The notes: generated by a model not told the origin, from the sequence alone. A DNA stretch of 64,000 nucleotides from Spirodela intermedia (GCA_902729315.2 LR746270.1:4652221-4716220); one strand, 5' to 3'; shown: positions 47,241-60,864, numbered from the stretch's first letter. Numbers and translations are program-made.

Positions 47241-50200
47241 AAATATGTGATAATTTATTCCCTGATTTTCAATTGGGCGAATTATCTGGGTTGTTCTTTC
47301 GTGCACGTGCGAAAGTAAACAACCGTCGTCCGCCGCATTTAACGCCTGCGACAAGATCCGGATCCTCTCGCGGGTCCTCGTTCTCCTCGGACCCATTCAT
47401 CCTTCCCCTTGACAGGCTACGGACCGGATCATCGCTATCTCTCTTTCCCCTCTCTCTTTCTAGATACTGTACGGCTCGAACCCGGCCAAGGTGACGTGTC
47501 CTACAGTGGAACTGTCACGCCACCGTATGATAGAGAATGGCTGAGAAGTCATCCCTCTCTCTCTCATCACCTCAATGGGATCCCATATCCAAACCTGGGG
47601 CCCAACGGGCCGGTATTGACCGGGCTTTGATGGCCAGGCCCGGGCCCGCCGAGTTGACCCGTCGGCCTCCGTGACAGCGCCGTACAACAGAGCACCTGCA
47701 GGAACCAGCTGGCCTTCATAACTGTTAAGATGTCAATTATGAGTACCAAAATTTACTCGCCTGTCACGTTGACTTGGACGCGCAGATCTAAGATCCACGC
47801 AACGCTCGGGTCGGGCGATCCGGAGACTCGACCGGCGGACTCGGCGGCGATGACGTCGTCGGGCTTTACCGAAAAAAGCGGTGGACCTGAGTCGTTGGAA
47901 AAGGATCCCGCATTAAAGTGGGGCCCAACCGCCGCCGAACGCTGCCGCCGGCGCGCTGTCCATTTCCGCCGCCGCCGGAGGAAAGAAAAGTATTTTATGC
48001 CTCTGCCACGTGGTCCTCTGAGATGGCGCACCGGCGGAGAAAATAAGAGTATCAATAGTTCGTAGAGCATTCGATTAAGAAAGTAATTGTAGACTAATAC
48101 GTTAATGTCTTGTTCACCTGCCTGCCACGTGTCAGCTTTAATCCCCGGTCCCACGTGGGGACTTCTGCTTCCTTAAATGACAGCTCACTTGTCGGTGTCG
48201 GGGTGGCCACATGATATAATGATGTGAAATTCAGGGCGGCGAATTAATTACTTTTTAAGTATTCCATTAAGAAAAATTACGTCATAATTACGGTTAGAGC
48301 TGACACGTCAGAGAGGGCCCCACTGGACTGAGACCTGCCCCTCTGCACAACTGTAAAGCTCAAAGGCTGGAAAGGTGACGAGATGAACACCGGCCGTGGT
48401 CCATCTTAACTGCAGGCCACCCCCCCCGAGAAAACCCCACGCTTATCCTCGGGTGTGAGAGCGATCACAGTTCGTGGATATTATAACGCGGGGCCCGGCC
48501 CCCGTGAACCGCGGTCCATTGGTCCATCAATCGGAATCGCCCCTCTTAGTACGCCAGCTAATGCAGAGCTGAATAGTGGCCATTCCGGGTCGTAAGGTGG
48601 ACCTCGAAGCGTCCGAGTTGACTCGGAGAATCTAACGGCTCTCGATCGGCGGGCCCACCGTCGGTCGCTAGGCCGTAGCCATCGGACGGCTGTCGCTGTC
48701 ATCACGGGCTCGGTTTGCCAGCCAACCCCGTCGAGAATCCACCCTGTCAAGTGCTGTGGACCGGAGCAGACTGACACGGTAACGGACGGTGCAGATCACT
48801 CCACCTGATCTGACCATCGCCGTTCAGTTTCCCGCCCTCGGATTCTTCCAGAATATCTGGCCTTGCCAGGGGATGGACTCCTCCGGCCACCACGTGGAGA
48901 ACTCGCCGCCGGCGACTCCATCGTCCGGTCCAATGTGTAATTTACGGATATTTTGGGGCTAAATTTGGGATTTGAATCGGGAAATTACAGATAATTCTAC
49001 GAGTGAATTTAATTCAAATTTATTCAAAAGATGGAGACCGAGCGGAAGATCCACTACCGAACTCTACGGGTCTTCGGATCTCTCTCTCTCTCTCTCTCTC
49101 TGGTTTTGGTCGTGAGCTTCTCGTAGACATCTCGTCTGCAGTTCAGCAATCGGTGGCGGGGTGACCGGTGCGGTCCTGCAGTTCTATCTCTCTCGCTGCG
49201 GTCCTGCAACTAGGAGGAATGTGGGGGGGTGACCGGTGAGGATTTCTCGAATTGGTGGCGGCATCGCCGTCTCTCCATCGGACGTTGCCGATCTCTTGGT
49301 CCGTGTATCTCTGTCAGTCGTGTGAAAAATCTTCGGAATCAGCGTGGCAGGGGCTGTTTCTGCTCAGATCTGGTGCCTGATTGTCGTCTCGCGAACAGCA
49401 TTGCATCGAGTGAGCGCAGTTTTCATCCCACCATTGATCCTCTCTTTCTCACTCTGCTACCCCGTGTCCCCCTCAGTTTCTGTATACGAGTCCTGTTTCA
49501 TGGTCTGAGAGTGGGGAGTGCTGGGCCTTCTTGAGGATATGGGATAGCGATGGGGGGAGGCTGATTGCCCATGAGCAGTTTTCGAGTCTTCATTCTTACG
49601 CGTGTACTGTATATTTACCCTCGGTTCTTTTTTAATGTCTGATTCTTCGTATCCGTGCATATGTTCCTTCTTCCAAGGAACAAGCATCCTGAAACTTTTT
49701 TTTCTCTTTTGCTTTATCATTTCGTAAATTAAGTGGAGGAGAAAGTTCTCATTCTGTTTAAAATAATATATCAGAACATCATCTGTTTCCGAAACGAACC
49801 TTTCCAACAATTTCTCTGATACATGAGTGTCTCCTGTTACTAAAGCTTATTTTCACCTACTTCCCTCAATATTTACAGGTGACACGGAACCTGCAGCTCG
49901 ACGAAAATCCAGTGCTGCCGACACCGTCTGCAGCCTTACTTCTCTGGATTGGGTCTGGAATCGGAGCAGCCGCATCAATCTCGATCTTCTTTCGTGTTCT
50001 GGAGCCTCCTACTCTGTGACAATTTCAAAAGGTTAATGAAAACTAAAGATCCATCGACTGCCTACTAACTATTTTTTGGGATCCTTCTTCTCTTAGTTTA
50101 AATGGAGGAGACATGTTATCTTGGTTTTTTTTTTTGTATCTGAATATACGAGGTCCTTTGTCTAAAAATTTTCCGTCATTTCATTCTTTTTGTCTCTGAA

Positions 50201-50834
50201 TACACTTCGTCTGTCTAACCTATTTTGTTGGTCAAATCGTCTGCATAATTAATGGACGGTGGGTAATTTACATTTCACCGGAAAATAAGAGTTTGCTAGT
50301 CCTGTGCCTTGGTTTCACAGTCGTCGGATTTCTGACGCAGATGTCCTTTTCTATGCCTTGGTGCCTGTTGCCGTGTGTAGTTTTCCTCTGTAAGGAAACA
50401 GTTGGTGTTTAAAGAATGAAAAAGCTATTACATCAATCTTCGTTCTTCCGTTACATTCTGGGCCGTGAGAATTATGCTTCCATAATTATAAGGATTGGAG
50501 TTTTTAGGATTGGGGTGCTCGATGAGGCGTTCGTTTTTATTGGGCCAATGCATCTCATCTAATTGCTTCATGATCAATGAACAGATGTCAAATGCTTTCT
50601 ATTCCCCAGCGGACATTTTTTTTTTAAAACTTTGCCCCACCTCTTTTGTGCATGCAAATGAAACCCTCAAGAAATTCATGCCTCTTATTTCAACAACCCG
50701 CATGTTAGCCAGGCAATCCAGTGATTTGACGGGATAGATATTTGGATTTTATCTCACAATGTTCTCCGTTCGGTTATGTTTATTGCATCTTTACATACTC
50801 ACAAAATTCCCCTCCCAGGGTACGCTGTTTCATA
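47241..50834 (+). other. Intergenic region and probable long leader of the filament-like protein gene
   Basis: 3.6 kb without a supportable protein gene. 47280-48900 is GC-rich, with many short unmatched frames on both strands and several ACGTG words. A (CT)n run lies at 49081-49103, and short direct repeats follow (GGGGTGACCGGTG at about 49158 and 49228; GCGGTCCTGCA at about 49170 and 49198). From about 49600 it is AT-rich and T-rich like plant introns, so non-coding leader exons near 49080-49540 and 49880-50030 are possible but unproven. Confidence 0.4.
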
Positions 50835-53800
50835 ATGGATCGCCGAAGTTGGCCATGGAAGAAGAAAAGTTCAGATAAAAGTGTTTCTGCAGATTCTGCT
50901 GCTGTCTCCTCAGCCAGCTCAGTTGGGAATCAAGGCGATGAGGTCTGTGATTTCATAATTATTTATTTGTTTTCTTGTTCATATAGAATAACTCTGCATC
51001 TGTCTTTTTGGAACCATCGTCTTTTCCTTCAGATTCACGTTTTGAAAAAGAAAAAAAAAAACTTATTACTAGATGATGAAATAGTTGCCATTTCAAATAA
51101 TCGAAAACAGTCCTCGTGAAGCATAAAGGTCAGAGGAACCATACTAAGAAGCTAATGATCATCAGAACGCTTTTACTGTCATAAACCATTGGATATGATA
51201 GATCACCGACTTGGGAAAGTTTTTCAACAAGTCCCTTATTTGACATCAACTCTCTACTAGTTGATACCTGGTTCCTACTTTGAGGTAACTTTGAATCGGA
51301 GAGAGTAGTTAACTTTACCATTAACTCAGCATAATCTCATACAGCTAGGGATCGTTGTCATGCGGTGATCAGGTGAGGGTTGTCACAATCATACTTTGGA
51401 AAGTGCCACAGACGTTGGAAAATGACTAAACAAAGAAAGAAATAAGACATTTTCTCGTCCATGTGTTAAGTATTCAGCGGCATCACCCGGCAATTGGATA
51501 GAGTTCAATTAAAAAAGGTGTTGAAATAGATTCATGCACCTCATTCGTTCCTTTCCATGCCGCCACCTTGCTCAACTGCCGATTATGACGTGTACTACCA
51601 CCCGGCAATTGGATAGAGTTCAATTAAAAAAGGTGTTGAAATAGATTCATGCACCTCATTCGTTCCTTTCCATGCCGCCACCTTGCTCAACTGCCGATTA
51701 TGACGTGTACTACCGTACACCTCAGAGCTGATAATTGGAAAAGTGACCTTGTCTGGGTCACAACCAGCCAAACGTTTAGGTGTTGATGTAAACCATTTTT
51801 GTAACATCCTTGTAGACATAACGCACATGAATTGTTGAACTTCTATCTTTAGACTATTCAACATAGAAATTCACAAAATCATTCGTGGCTTAGATGGAGT
51901 TTCCTGTGTTCTTGTAGAAGTGTTTTTTTATTGGAAATATGTTGACTGGAATGGTAGAAGTGAACTGGTTAGCCCTTACAGTTGAGGGAGAGAGAGAAAG
52001 AGAGTATTGGGGCATCAAGCTTGTTTGTTCGGAAGGACTGAGCTGTTAAACTCACTCTGGGATTTTAATTTAGACACATGACCCGAGATTTACCTTTCAT
52101 TGTGGGATTATCCTGCTTTGTCAGAGTCACTTAAACCCACGAGACAGTTCCTGATCATTAGACTGGTCAATTCCAGAAACTCCGATTCATTAAGTAGTTG
52201 AAATTACGCTTAGAGGGCAAATCCATTGATGCATTTTATGATTCGTATATATACATATATATGCACGCTTTTTAATAACATCACACATCATTTTTTTTGC
52301 CGGAGAAAGGTTTATTTATAGTGGTACATTTTCAATTTGTATTATTTCCTTCTTCATCGCATCAAAGAACATGTGTTTTTTCTCTGATTAAATATTCTTC
52401 CTATAAAGCTTAATTTACTGAGATATGCGTGGGCTTGCTTTACTGATCCTTTTTTCACTTCATCTTTGTGCAGGATAAGTCTAAAGATTCGGATTATGTG
52501 CGAATTTCTAAGGAAATCCATACACATTTCATGAAATTGGAGGATCAAGTTCACGTTTTGGACAATCAGTCAAAGGCTTTAAATGAAAAATTATCCACAG
52601 CCCAAGCAGACTTGCTAGCTAAAGATAACTTGGTAAATCAGCATATAAAAGTTGCTGAGGAAGCTGTCTCAGGTAACTTCCTTTTATCTCTGTTTATTCC
52701 TCCAATGAAATAGGATGTCACACCTTGTTCATCAATACTCGTCTATGTTTTCAATCGTTTTTAAAGCGACTTCCTTGCTTCTAGATAATGTGTAACGTTT
52801 CTTTTGTTGATCTTCCTTTAGGCTGGGAGAAAGCTGAAGCTGAAGCCTTGGCTTTGAAAAACCAACTCGAATCTGTTACTCTGCAGAGGTTAACTGCTGA
52901 AGATCGAGCAGCCCACCTTGACGGTGCGCTAAAGGAATGCATGAAACAGATTCGTCTAGTGAAGGAAGAGAGTGAGCAACAGTTGCATGATGTGATCTTT
53001 GCAAAAACTCAACAATGGGAAAACCTCAGGTTTGAGCTCGACTCGAGAATAGTTGACCTTGAACAAGATCTCCTCAGAGCCTCGGCGGAAAATGCTGCAA
53101 TTTCAAGATCTCTTCAGGAGCGTTCCAATATGCTAATGAAAATCAGTGACGAAAAATCTCAAGCCGAGGCAGAGATTGAGGTTCTGAAAACTACCATTCA
53201 ATCTTGTGAAAAGGAAATTGGTTCGCTGAAATACGAAGTCCATATAGTAACCAAGGAGATGGAAATTAGAAATGAAGAAAAAAATATGAGTGTGAGGTCT
53301 GCCGACGTTGCAAACAAACAGCACCTGGAAGATGTCAAGAAGATAGCAAAACTGGACGCCGAATGCCAAAGGCTACGTAGGCTTGTACGTAAAAGGTTGC
53401 CTGGACCCGCTGCATTAGCTCAAATGAAACAGGAAGTTGATAGTTTTGGTCGCAATCCAGGAGAATCCAGAATCCGTCATCCTTCCGGTAAGAACCTTGG
53501 CCCGCATTTTGGATCATCTCCGGATTTTACGATGGAGAGTGTTCAGCAGTACCAAAAAGAGAATGAATTTCTCACTGCCAGATTACTGGCTATGGAGGAA
53601 GAAACAAAGATGCTGAAGGAAGCACTGTCGAAACGAAATAGTGAGCTCCAGACGTCAAGAACTATTTGTGCCAAGACATCCAGCAAACTTCGAAGCTTAG
53701 AAACACATATGTTGGTCGTGAATCGGCAGAGCCCTTCAAAGTTCAGTCCCGAAACATATGTGGATGGTTCTCTGAGTCAAAACGGGAGCAACCCACGAAG

Positions 53801-56076
53801 TCTGACTTCCATGTCGGAAGATGGAATTGATGAACAAGAGAGTTTCGGTGAGTCTTGGTCCACAACACTGATTTCAGAGTTATCCCATTTCAATAAAGAA
53901 AAGGATGCAGATAAGCATGAAAAGCCCGACGATTCCCATCACTTAGAACTCTTAGATGATTTCTTGGAAATGGAGCGGCTGGCGTGTCTGTCAGCTGAAT
54001 CTAATGGAGATCTTAAGAGTCCGGATGCTACAACGGACATGGTGAAGGCGAAAAATGAGTTCAATAAGGCTTCAGCTGCAGCATTAAAGGATGGGGATTT
54101 CCTCAAGGAACGACAATCTGGTTTAGGGCAACCAAGGGATCTGACTTACTCTAGTGAAGAGCAGTCCTCTGGAGAGCTATCATCCGACAAAAATCAGGTT
54201 TCACTGTCTGAGCTTCAATCAAGAATAGCATTGATTGTCAAGACCCAGACCAAGAACTTGGACATGGAGAAACTTCTCGAGGATATTAAGACGATCTTGC
54301 AGGATGTACAAGAGGAGATACCTCAACAATGCGTTGGTTGTGTTATCGATGATCCCAACCCACAGGGAGACGATCACTCTTCTGCGGACATTAGAGAAAC
54401 CAATGCCCCTGGAGCTTCTCCTGTCCATGGCCAGGATGCATCCCCAGACAGCAAGTCGCCCATTGGCCAGAACTTGAAAAATGCCATCGCTATAATTCAC
54501 AACTTTGTCTTGTCATCTTGCAGAGAAGCTATGGAAGCTCAGAGAATCTATTCCGATTGCCGCCAGATAGACCAGAAAATCGGAGAGCTTTCTGATTGTG
54601 TCAACAGAGTTCTTCGTTGTGAGACCGGCTGTGATAGTTTGATTGTTGCCCTGTCGACCATACTGTGTGACATGAATGAATTCAAGCTTGCGACGCTGGG
54701 AAGAGAAACCAACGGTTCTGTTTGCGTGGACAGAGTAGCATTATCAGAGAGTGAAGTTGAACCAGGGAAAGAGGGGTCTTCTGGTCCCTGTGCTCTGCCA
54801 ATTCTTCAGGCCACAACCCCCCTTCGCTCCGCCAGAGAGCTTGAGGAGCTGAGACATGAGAAAGACGCCCTGCGAGATGAACTGGCCAAATGCACAGGAA
54901 AATTGGAGCACGCGAATGCCCAGCTACTCTCGATGGAAAGTCAAGTGGAAGTGCTTAGATCACAGCTAGATGCCTCGGAGAAATCAAGCAGCCTGGCTGA
55001 GACCCAACTCAAATGTATGACGGAGTCTTACAAGTCCCTGGAGTCGCGTGCCCGTGAGCTGGAAGCAGAAATCAGCCAGCTGCGGGAGAAAATAGAAACT
55101 CTGGATGGCGAGCTCCAACAGGAGAGGCTTCGTCACCAGGACGACCTTGCCAGATGCAAGGATCTTGAGGAGCAGATAGAACGGTTAGCATCTTAAAGAC
55201 GCTCATACTTTAGACAACAGCTGCGGTCGCTGTTGCTGATTTATTTATTTTTTAATGTATTTTCTGACGATCTGGGTTCGTTTTTTTATTTTATTTTTCA
55301 CCAAGGAACCAGAAGTCCTCAACATCTCCGGTCACATCAGATGCCGATGTCGACACCAAGATAAAACAGGCAAGGATTGAAGTTGACCCGATTCTTTCAT
55401 TCTGTTTTTCTTTGCATGTTTTTTCGATAAAATATCATATTTTCTACTAGACCACTTTGTCAAATCCATGTCGCCGGATCATTCCTTCATTAAATTTTGA
55501 CCCATAGATCGCCCGGTACTCCAACTTTAGTCAACTCTGAGCTGATCTCAATAGCAAGATCGAGACCCATATCTCAGACTTCTGTGATTCTCCGGTGATG
55601 ATGCTTCTTGCTCCGTCGCTCGGCAGGACAAGGAGATAGCGGCGGCGACGGAGAAGCTCGCCGAGTGCCAAGAGACGATCCTCCTCCTCGGCCGGCAACT
55701 CCAGGCGCTGCATCCTCCTGCAGAACTCGGCGCGTCTCCTCCACCGAGCAAGGCCCTCCAGATGAGCGAAGATCTCCTGGAAGCCCTGCTCGACCGGAGC
55801 GGCGGTGCCGGGCCAGGCCGGAGGAGCTTCCAGCTCCCCGATCACGCTGACCGGAGCGGCGGTGAGTCACCGCTGAACGGCTACGGCTACGGCAGCGCCG
55901 CCGAGTCGACCCCGATCCCGATGTCCCCGATCAGCTCCAGGCGCCCCAAGCACCGGTCCCCCGTTCCCTCCTCCTCCTCCTCCGGCTCGAGCTCCACGCC
56001 GGAGAAGCATGGCCGTGGCTTCAGCCGGTTCTTCTCCAAGGGCAAGAGGGACAGCGACAGCCTCCCCCCCTCCTAA
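50835..56076 (+). CDS. FPP: Filament-like plant protein (long coiled-coil, FPP family)
   Basis: Five exons: 50835-50942, 52474-52672, 52822-55183, 55306-55369, 55627-56076; 1060 aa. The N-terminus MDRRSWPWKKKSSDKS is the FPP signature. Coiled coil follows over about 50-300 (for example LEDQVHVLDNQSKALNEKLS, LKNQLESVTLQRLTAEDRAA), the conserved AECQRLRRLVRKRLPGPAAL, a charged middle with GDDHSSADIR-type spacers, and a second coiled coil (about 790-895) before EKLAECQETILLLGRQLQAL. The Ser/Pro-rich tail ends RGFSRFFSKGKR. FPPs are plant-specific; members bind MFP1-associated factor or organise exocyst/COG-linked vesicles at cortical microtubules. The intron after exon 4 uses a GC donor (AACAG then GCAAGG), needed to keep the KIKQ-DKEIAAATEKL junction. 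Exon 3 alone encodes about 787 residues. Confidence 0.93.
51484..51713 (+). repeat. Perfect 115-bp tandem duplication in intron 1 of the filament-like protein gene
   Basis: 51484-51598 and 51599-51713 appear identical base for base, each starting CACCCGGCAATTGG and ending GACGTGTACTAC. The lack of differences points to a very recent event or an assembly artefact. The surrounding block (about 51120-51860) is less intron-like and could be inserted sequence. Confidence 0.92.
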
Positions 56077-57977
56077 CCCCCTGCCCGACTTCGTCCCCAG
56101 GAAGACTCCGCCGTGGTAACCATTCCCTGTGTATTTTCTTCTTCTTCTTCTGGTTTTTCCCTCTCTGACAAGGTGATCTCTCTCTGATATGGGTGTATAG
56201 ACATTGAGGATACATAAAGAAGCAGGAGAATTAGATCTTCACTCTGAAATGGTGTTCCTCGTTAGGGTTCAACCGCGTGTGTTTCGGTGGTGGATAAGAG
56301 AGTCAACGAGCGGATTGAGAGCTGACTGAAATCCAGGTCAACCCATCCATGCTTCTTTGGGGATGTTGAGTGAGATTCAGCAGGTTGAACGTGAGCCAAT
56401 GGGTGGAATTGGTAGCCACTAAAAGTCCAATCTTGTCCCGTCTATGACTTTCATGGTGGGTTCTGACGGAGTCCTTGAGTCATCTGTAGGATGATGGAAT
56501 CAACATGTATAGATCGAGATCTACTTAAAATAAAAGTCAACGCTCGACGCATTTATGTTTTATGGGTCGTGAAAATGGGTGAGATTCAATGAGCTGCTTG
56601 TGATCCGAGCTTAACCCATCTACCATTGCACGTTGGGTCAACGTTTAACTCACAAATCTTCCGATTTTGTTTAAGACCAGTTGAATCTCTGCCTCAGAGA
56701 TCACATGACGCCGTCACGATGTTCACAAAAATAGCACGTGAGGTGCACGTTCTCTCTCACAAAAGATGTTATAAAAAAGTCCCTACTTTTTCCGTTTCCT
56801 CCAATCTCTAGCCATTCCGGGTCAAACATCAATTCTTTATTTATTTGTTTACGCTGGCGAATTGGAAGCGCGACGTGCAGGAATCTATAAAATTCAACAT
56901 CTGGATGGTCAACTATTGGGGACGTTCAAACAACAGGGTACCTCCCTTGACTCTTCGTCCACTTGGGAACCGCTTAGTGGGCGAGGTCGAGTCCAACGTG
57001 TCGTTCAGTCTCACCCAGCACAGAACGGTAGCGGTCAAGATCGCCGGCGGAGATGCCACCGCCACGAGAGATTATCGCACCGGCGATCACAAACTGTAGA
57101 GGGGAACTGGTCAAGCCCATCTCCCTCTCACCATTTTTCTCTCTCCTCCTCCTATCCACCGACCTTCCATCTCTCTCTCAAACTCTCTCTCTTCAGATGT
57201 CGATTGGGGGGGGTCACTGTCGGCGTGCTAGGCAGTTCGTCTGTCAGGGACTTCCCCAATGAGAGGTTGCTTTGACGGCGACGGGGTTCCGGCAGCGGGT
57301 CGACCTCCCGGGAGAGCCGTCGCCATTCGGAGACCAGCGAGCGAATAGAATCCGATCCTTCTCTGGGATCGAACAGACCCTTCGATGCTCGACTTGGACC
57401 TCAGAGGTAGGATCGGACGGCTAAATCTGGCGGCTAGCGAAGACAGTTGTTGACTAAATATCCATTCAAGACCGTCATTACACGAGTCAACGCGCGGTAA
57501 ACTCTCTCTCTCTCTCTCTCTACGAAAGCGCATCTGGGCATTCGTGTTGCCTAGAATAAGGAGGTGATCGCAGAGAGGGTGTCCGAAGGATAAGTGGGCC
57601 TGGCCGTCTCATAGGAGGTGGCGTGGGCCTACTCTACTCGCACCGATTCTTCCCCATGTGCAATCGCAGGGTGCGCCATGACATGCAAGTAGCGAGATTT
57701 TTTTTTTGAGAAAATATTTTTATAATCTCGGTAATGGTAGCTGGATGAGAAGCTGATATCCGTCATTTTTATTTATTTAAAAAACTATTACTCGCTAAAT
57801 TATTGGGAGTATTTTTAAGCTTCCATGGTGGTTTAAGCTTAATATCTATGTCACTTGACCGTTAAATTAATCCCTAACCACGGTTAAGTTAAACTTCTCT
57901 CTCTACCTAAGCCACGAGGTCAAGTAGCAAACTATTTACATTTATCCCTAACTACGATATGTCTGAACACGTTCTTT

Positions 57978-58016
<39 letters not shown>

Positions 58017-58711
58017 ATGACGATTGTCGTCGCAGAAGCCATGCAAGAGAAAGAAAATTTTTGACACCCGGAGGATCCGTCCATTGCGCCGCCACCATGG
58101 GGTGTGAGCCGCCAGCATTCCCATCGCAACGGAGAAGGGGTGGGAGGCCCACAGAGTGCCCCCCCCTCCCTGCAGACGAGGACTGTCGGCCGCCGGTGGC
58201 GGCTCCGGTGAGAGAAGAGGGAGAGGAGAGAGAGAGAGGGTGAAGAAGATCTCAAGATGGAAAGTTGGAGTTGCTCTCTCTCTCTCTCTCTCTGCCTGCT
58301 GTACGGGTCGTCATATGGGGGTGTGAATGACTGAAAGAAACTTTCACAAGGAGTCCACAGAGAAGACCCACCATTAGAGCAGGCCGCCGCCAATCGGGCA
58401 GATCGAGGGAAGGAGAGGAAAATTTCTCGAGCTTCTTTAGATCGGTTGCGATCGTTTCGACAGAGTTTGGACTAAACACATTGAGAGCTCATCGCGGCGA
58501 CGACGCGACGAAAGAGAATACGGGAACTAAGGACAGCTCTCATGGAGGGCGCGCAGAACAAGCGCCGCTTTCACTGTTGTGTAGATCCAATCCCAATCCC
58601 GCGAGAAGAAGAACGATCGTGCGAACAATGGAGGAAGAATCAGAAGAGAGAGATGAGAGGCCGAGGGGCCGTCTCCCTTCTCTCTCCTCCGCCTCAGGGG
58701 CTCCTCCGCCG
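56077..58711. other. Intergenic region between the filament-like protein and SAUR genes
   Basis: 2.6 kb without a supportable gene. It contains the 3' flank of the filament-like gene, TTGAC/GTCAA words (W-box-like, about 56300-56660), T/C-rich frames at about 57110-57200, a (CT)n run at 57502-57521, a (GA)17 run at 57979-58012 and a (CT)10 run at about 58273-58292. Open frames such as 57977-58393 on minus are low-complexity. 58480-58711 is probably the SAUR 3' untranslated region. Confidence 0.45.
57979..58012. repeat. (GA)17 microsatellite
   Basis: A perfect run with no gene recognised on either side within 700 bp; a (CT)10 run lies about 260 bp downstream in the opposite orientation. Confidence 0.9.
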
Positions 58712-59023
58712 TCACCGGAGCAACGAAGTGAGGGACCGGAAGACGACCTCTTCGCAGGGGAGCGTGATGCCCATGTCGTGGTCGAAGCCGAATTCCTCTT
58801 CTGCACTGCGGAGGAGGCTCTGGAAACCAGGGTGGGTGAGGAAGGAGATGGGGACGATGTGGCGGCTCCTGTTCTCCCCAACGTAGACGGCAAAGTGGCC
58901 CTTGGGGACGTCGAGGGGGAGCCCTTCTTCCTGTTCGCCGGTCCTCCCCAAGCTCGAGCACCTGCGCACGATCTGCTTCAGCATCGCCGTCTGGCTCAGC
59001 TTGTTCGCCTTCCTCAGCGCCAT
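58712..59023 (-). CDS. SAUR family protein (small auxin-up RNA)
   Basis: Intronless, 103 aa, typical in both respects. The conserved SAUR core reads [21 protein letters not shown] (about 39-59), then [20 protein letters not shown] and [21 protein letters not shown], with a short C-terminus. The basic N-terminus with [18 protein letters not shown] resembles the SAUR32/50/71 group. Members inhibit PP2C.D phosphatases and so activate plasma-membrane H+-ATPases to drive cell expansion. Upstream are a (GA)n run (59171-59191, CT in sense) and three TGTCTC words (59344, 59352, 59366), which match the auxin response element but lie in low-complexity CT sequence. No uncertainty about the start. Confidence 0.95.
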   Translation of the reverse strand: MALRKANKLSQTAMLKQIVRRCSSLGRTGEQEEGLPLDVPKGHFAVYVGENRSRHIVPISFLTHPGFQSLLRSAEEEFGFDHDMGITLPCEEVVFRSLTSLLR

Positions 59024-59909
59024 CTCTCTTCTCCTCTTCCTTTCTTTCTCACACCTCCTCCGCCGACGACGGCGAGCAGTGGCGGCGTTTAGCGAGAGAG
59101 AGCGACTGGAGACCTGCCGCCGACGTTGAGGACCGCGGTGCCGCTGTAAGAGTTGGCTACGTATTTATCGAGAGAGAGAGAGAGAGAGAGAGGAGGCAAA
59201 AGCATGTGGGGTGTGGGGTGGGAGAGAAGGACACCAGGCCCCGGTTGTTTGGACGGGTGATTGGGGTGGTGTACGTGCGAAGGACATGCCGTGCTCTCTC
59301 TCTCTCTTTCTCTCTCTATCTCTCTATGGTCCCCTTCCTTCTCTGTCTCCTTGTCTCCCTCGCTCTGTCTCTCTCTGGCCCATTTCCTCTCTCTCTCTCT
59401 CTCCTCTCGTTGTTGGGTCTCAAGTCAGTCTATCACACCACGTTAGAAGTAACTCTAGGGTACGCTATCAATTGTCGATATTGTTCGATATGAACACCTT
59501 GTTGCACCATCCTCATCCCTGTCACCGCCCATCTCTCTCTCTCTCTCTATCTTCCCAATCCATGCTTCTGAGAGAGAACCAGCTGTCTCCCACACTACGC
59601 CGCCTACACGGGACGAGGAGACCAAGAACCGACTGTTCGCCCACGATGTTTCTCTCTCTACCAACCTCTCCTCCGCCTCTCTCTCTCTCTCTCTCTCTCT
59701 GGCCTCGTCCTGGGCGGATGGGCATTAAGTGAGCTCGGAAGCTGCGGCCTCGTGCTCCGGATCTATCCGCAAGTGGGATTCATCGCCCCCCTCCTTCGTA
59801 CGGAACCCCCCCTCCTTCCTTCTACGTCTCCCCTCGGCAGCTCTTCATTAAACGCCATGATGCAGAGCCTACTCCTCTCTCTCTCTCTTCCCTCCCCGCA
59901 TTTAACAGG

Positions 59910-59948
<39 letters not shown>

Positions 59949-60821
59949 AGGCCTAATCGTACTGTGAAGGACGCCCACAACCCTCCCTCTCTCCCTCTTT
60001 CCCCTCTCTCTTTCTCTCTCTCTTCTCACTGTCAAACACATTGAAGGGCACTGTAGCTCGGGTTTGCGGCTTTAAGACACCATGTGGCCCATCAATGCAA
60101 GTCGTAGAGGCAGCTGAAAGGAAGGGAAGGGAAAGGCCGGGGGGGGGGGGTTCCCACGTGTGGCCTAGCACGTGCTGAAAGCGCGTGCGGTGTCTCATGG
60201 CCGTCGGATCATTAGAAGCTTCCAGGTTGGAGACAGGAAGGGCCCTATCGCCGGTGACCCATTTGGCGACCTCCCAACAAGAGAGAGAGAGAGAGAGAGA
60301 GAGCTTGGTGTACGGTGGGAGATAGACTAAGCAGGCCCAGTGGGAGATTCTCCAATGGGCCCGTGTGTCATGTCGGGCCCACTAGGTAATTCGTTCGGGC
60401 CCATAGATCAACAGTCCTGGCTCGGAAAAATATCTTATCCAAAGAAAATCGTATATTGGGCCTGGGCTTTCTGATTTTCATTGGGCCTCAGCTGGAATAA
60501 GTCACGTCGACTCGTCTACACGGTCAAAAATATTGGTTGTTAATTGGCCGAAGTAGGACCGTATTCGTTTATGATATTGGGCCGGAGCATTGATGTATGG
60601 ACTAGGCCTTACGTTTTTATTGGGCCAAATGTCAGATAAGTGGATGAAATGGACTGGGCCGGAACGGGGTTTGCAGGAAATCCTGTCTCGTACCATTGGA
60701 TTGTAATCGGACGGTGGAGAGTCATCAATCTGCGACGAATGGCGAGCCGGCAACGAGAAATGAGGGCGCTTCCCCCGTTCCATTGGCCCGGCCTTTTGGA
60801 GCTCCCAAGGAGCTCTCTCCT

Positions 60822-60864
<43 letters not shown>

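Noticed and set aside
56845-57533. Small frames downstream of the filament-like gene, one with VAVKI resembling a kinase motif
   Set aside because: The motif is isolated, with no other kinase subdomain nearby.
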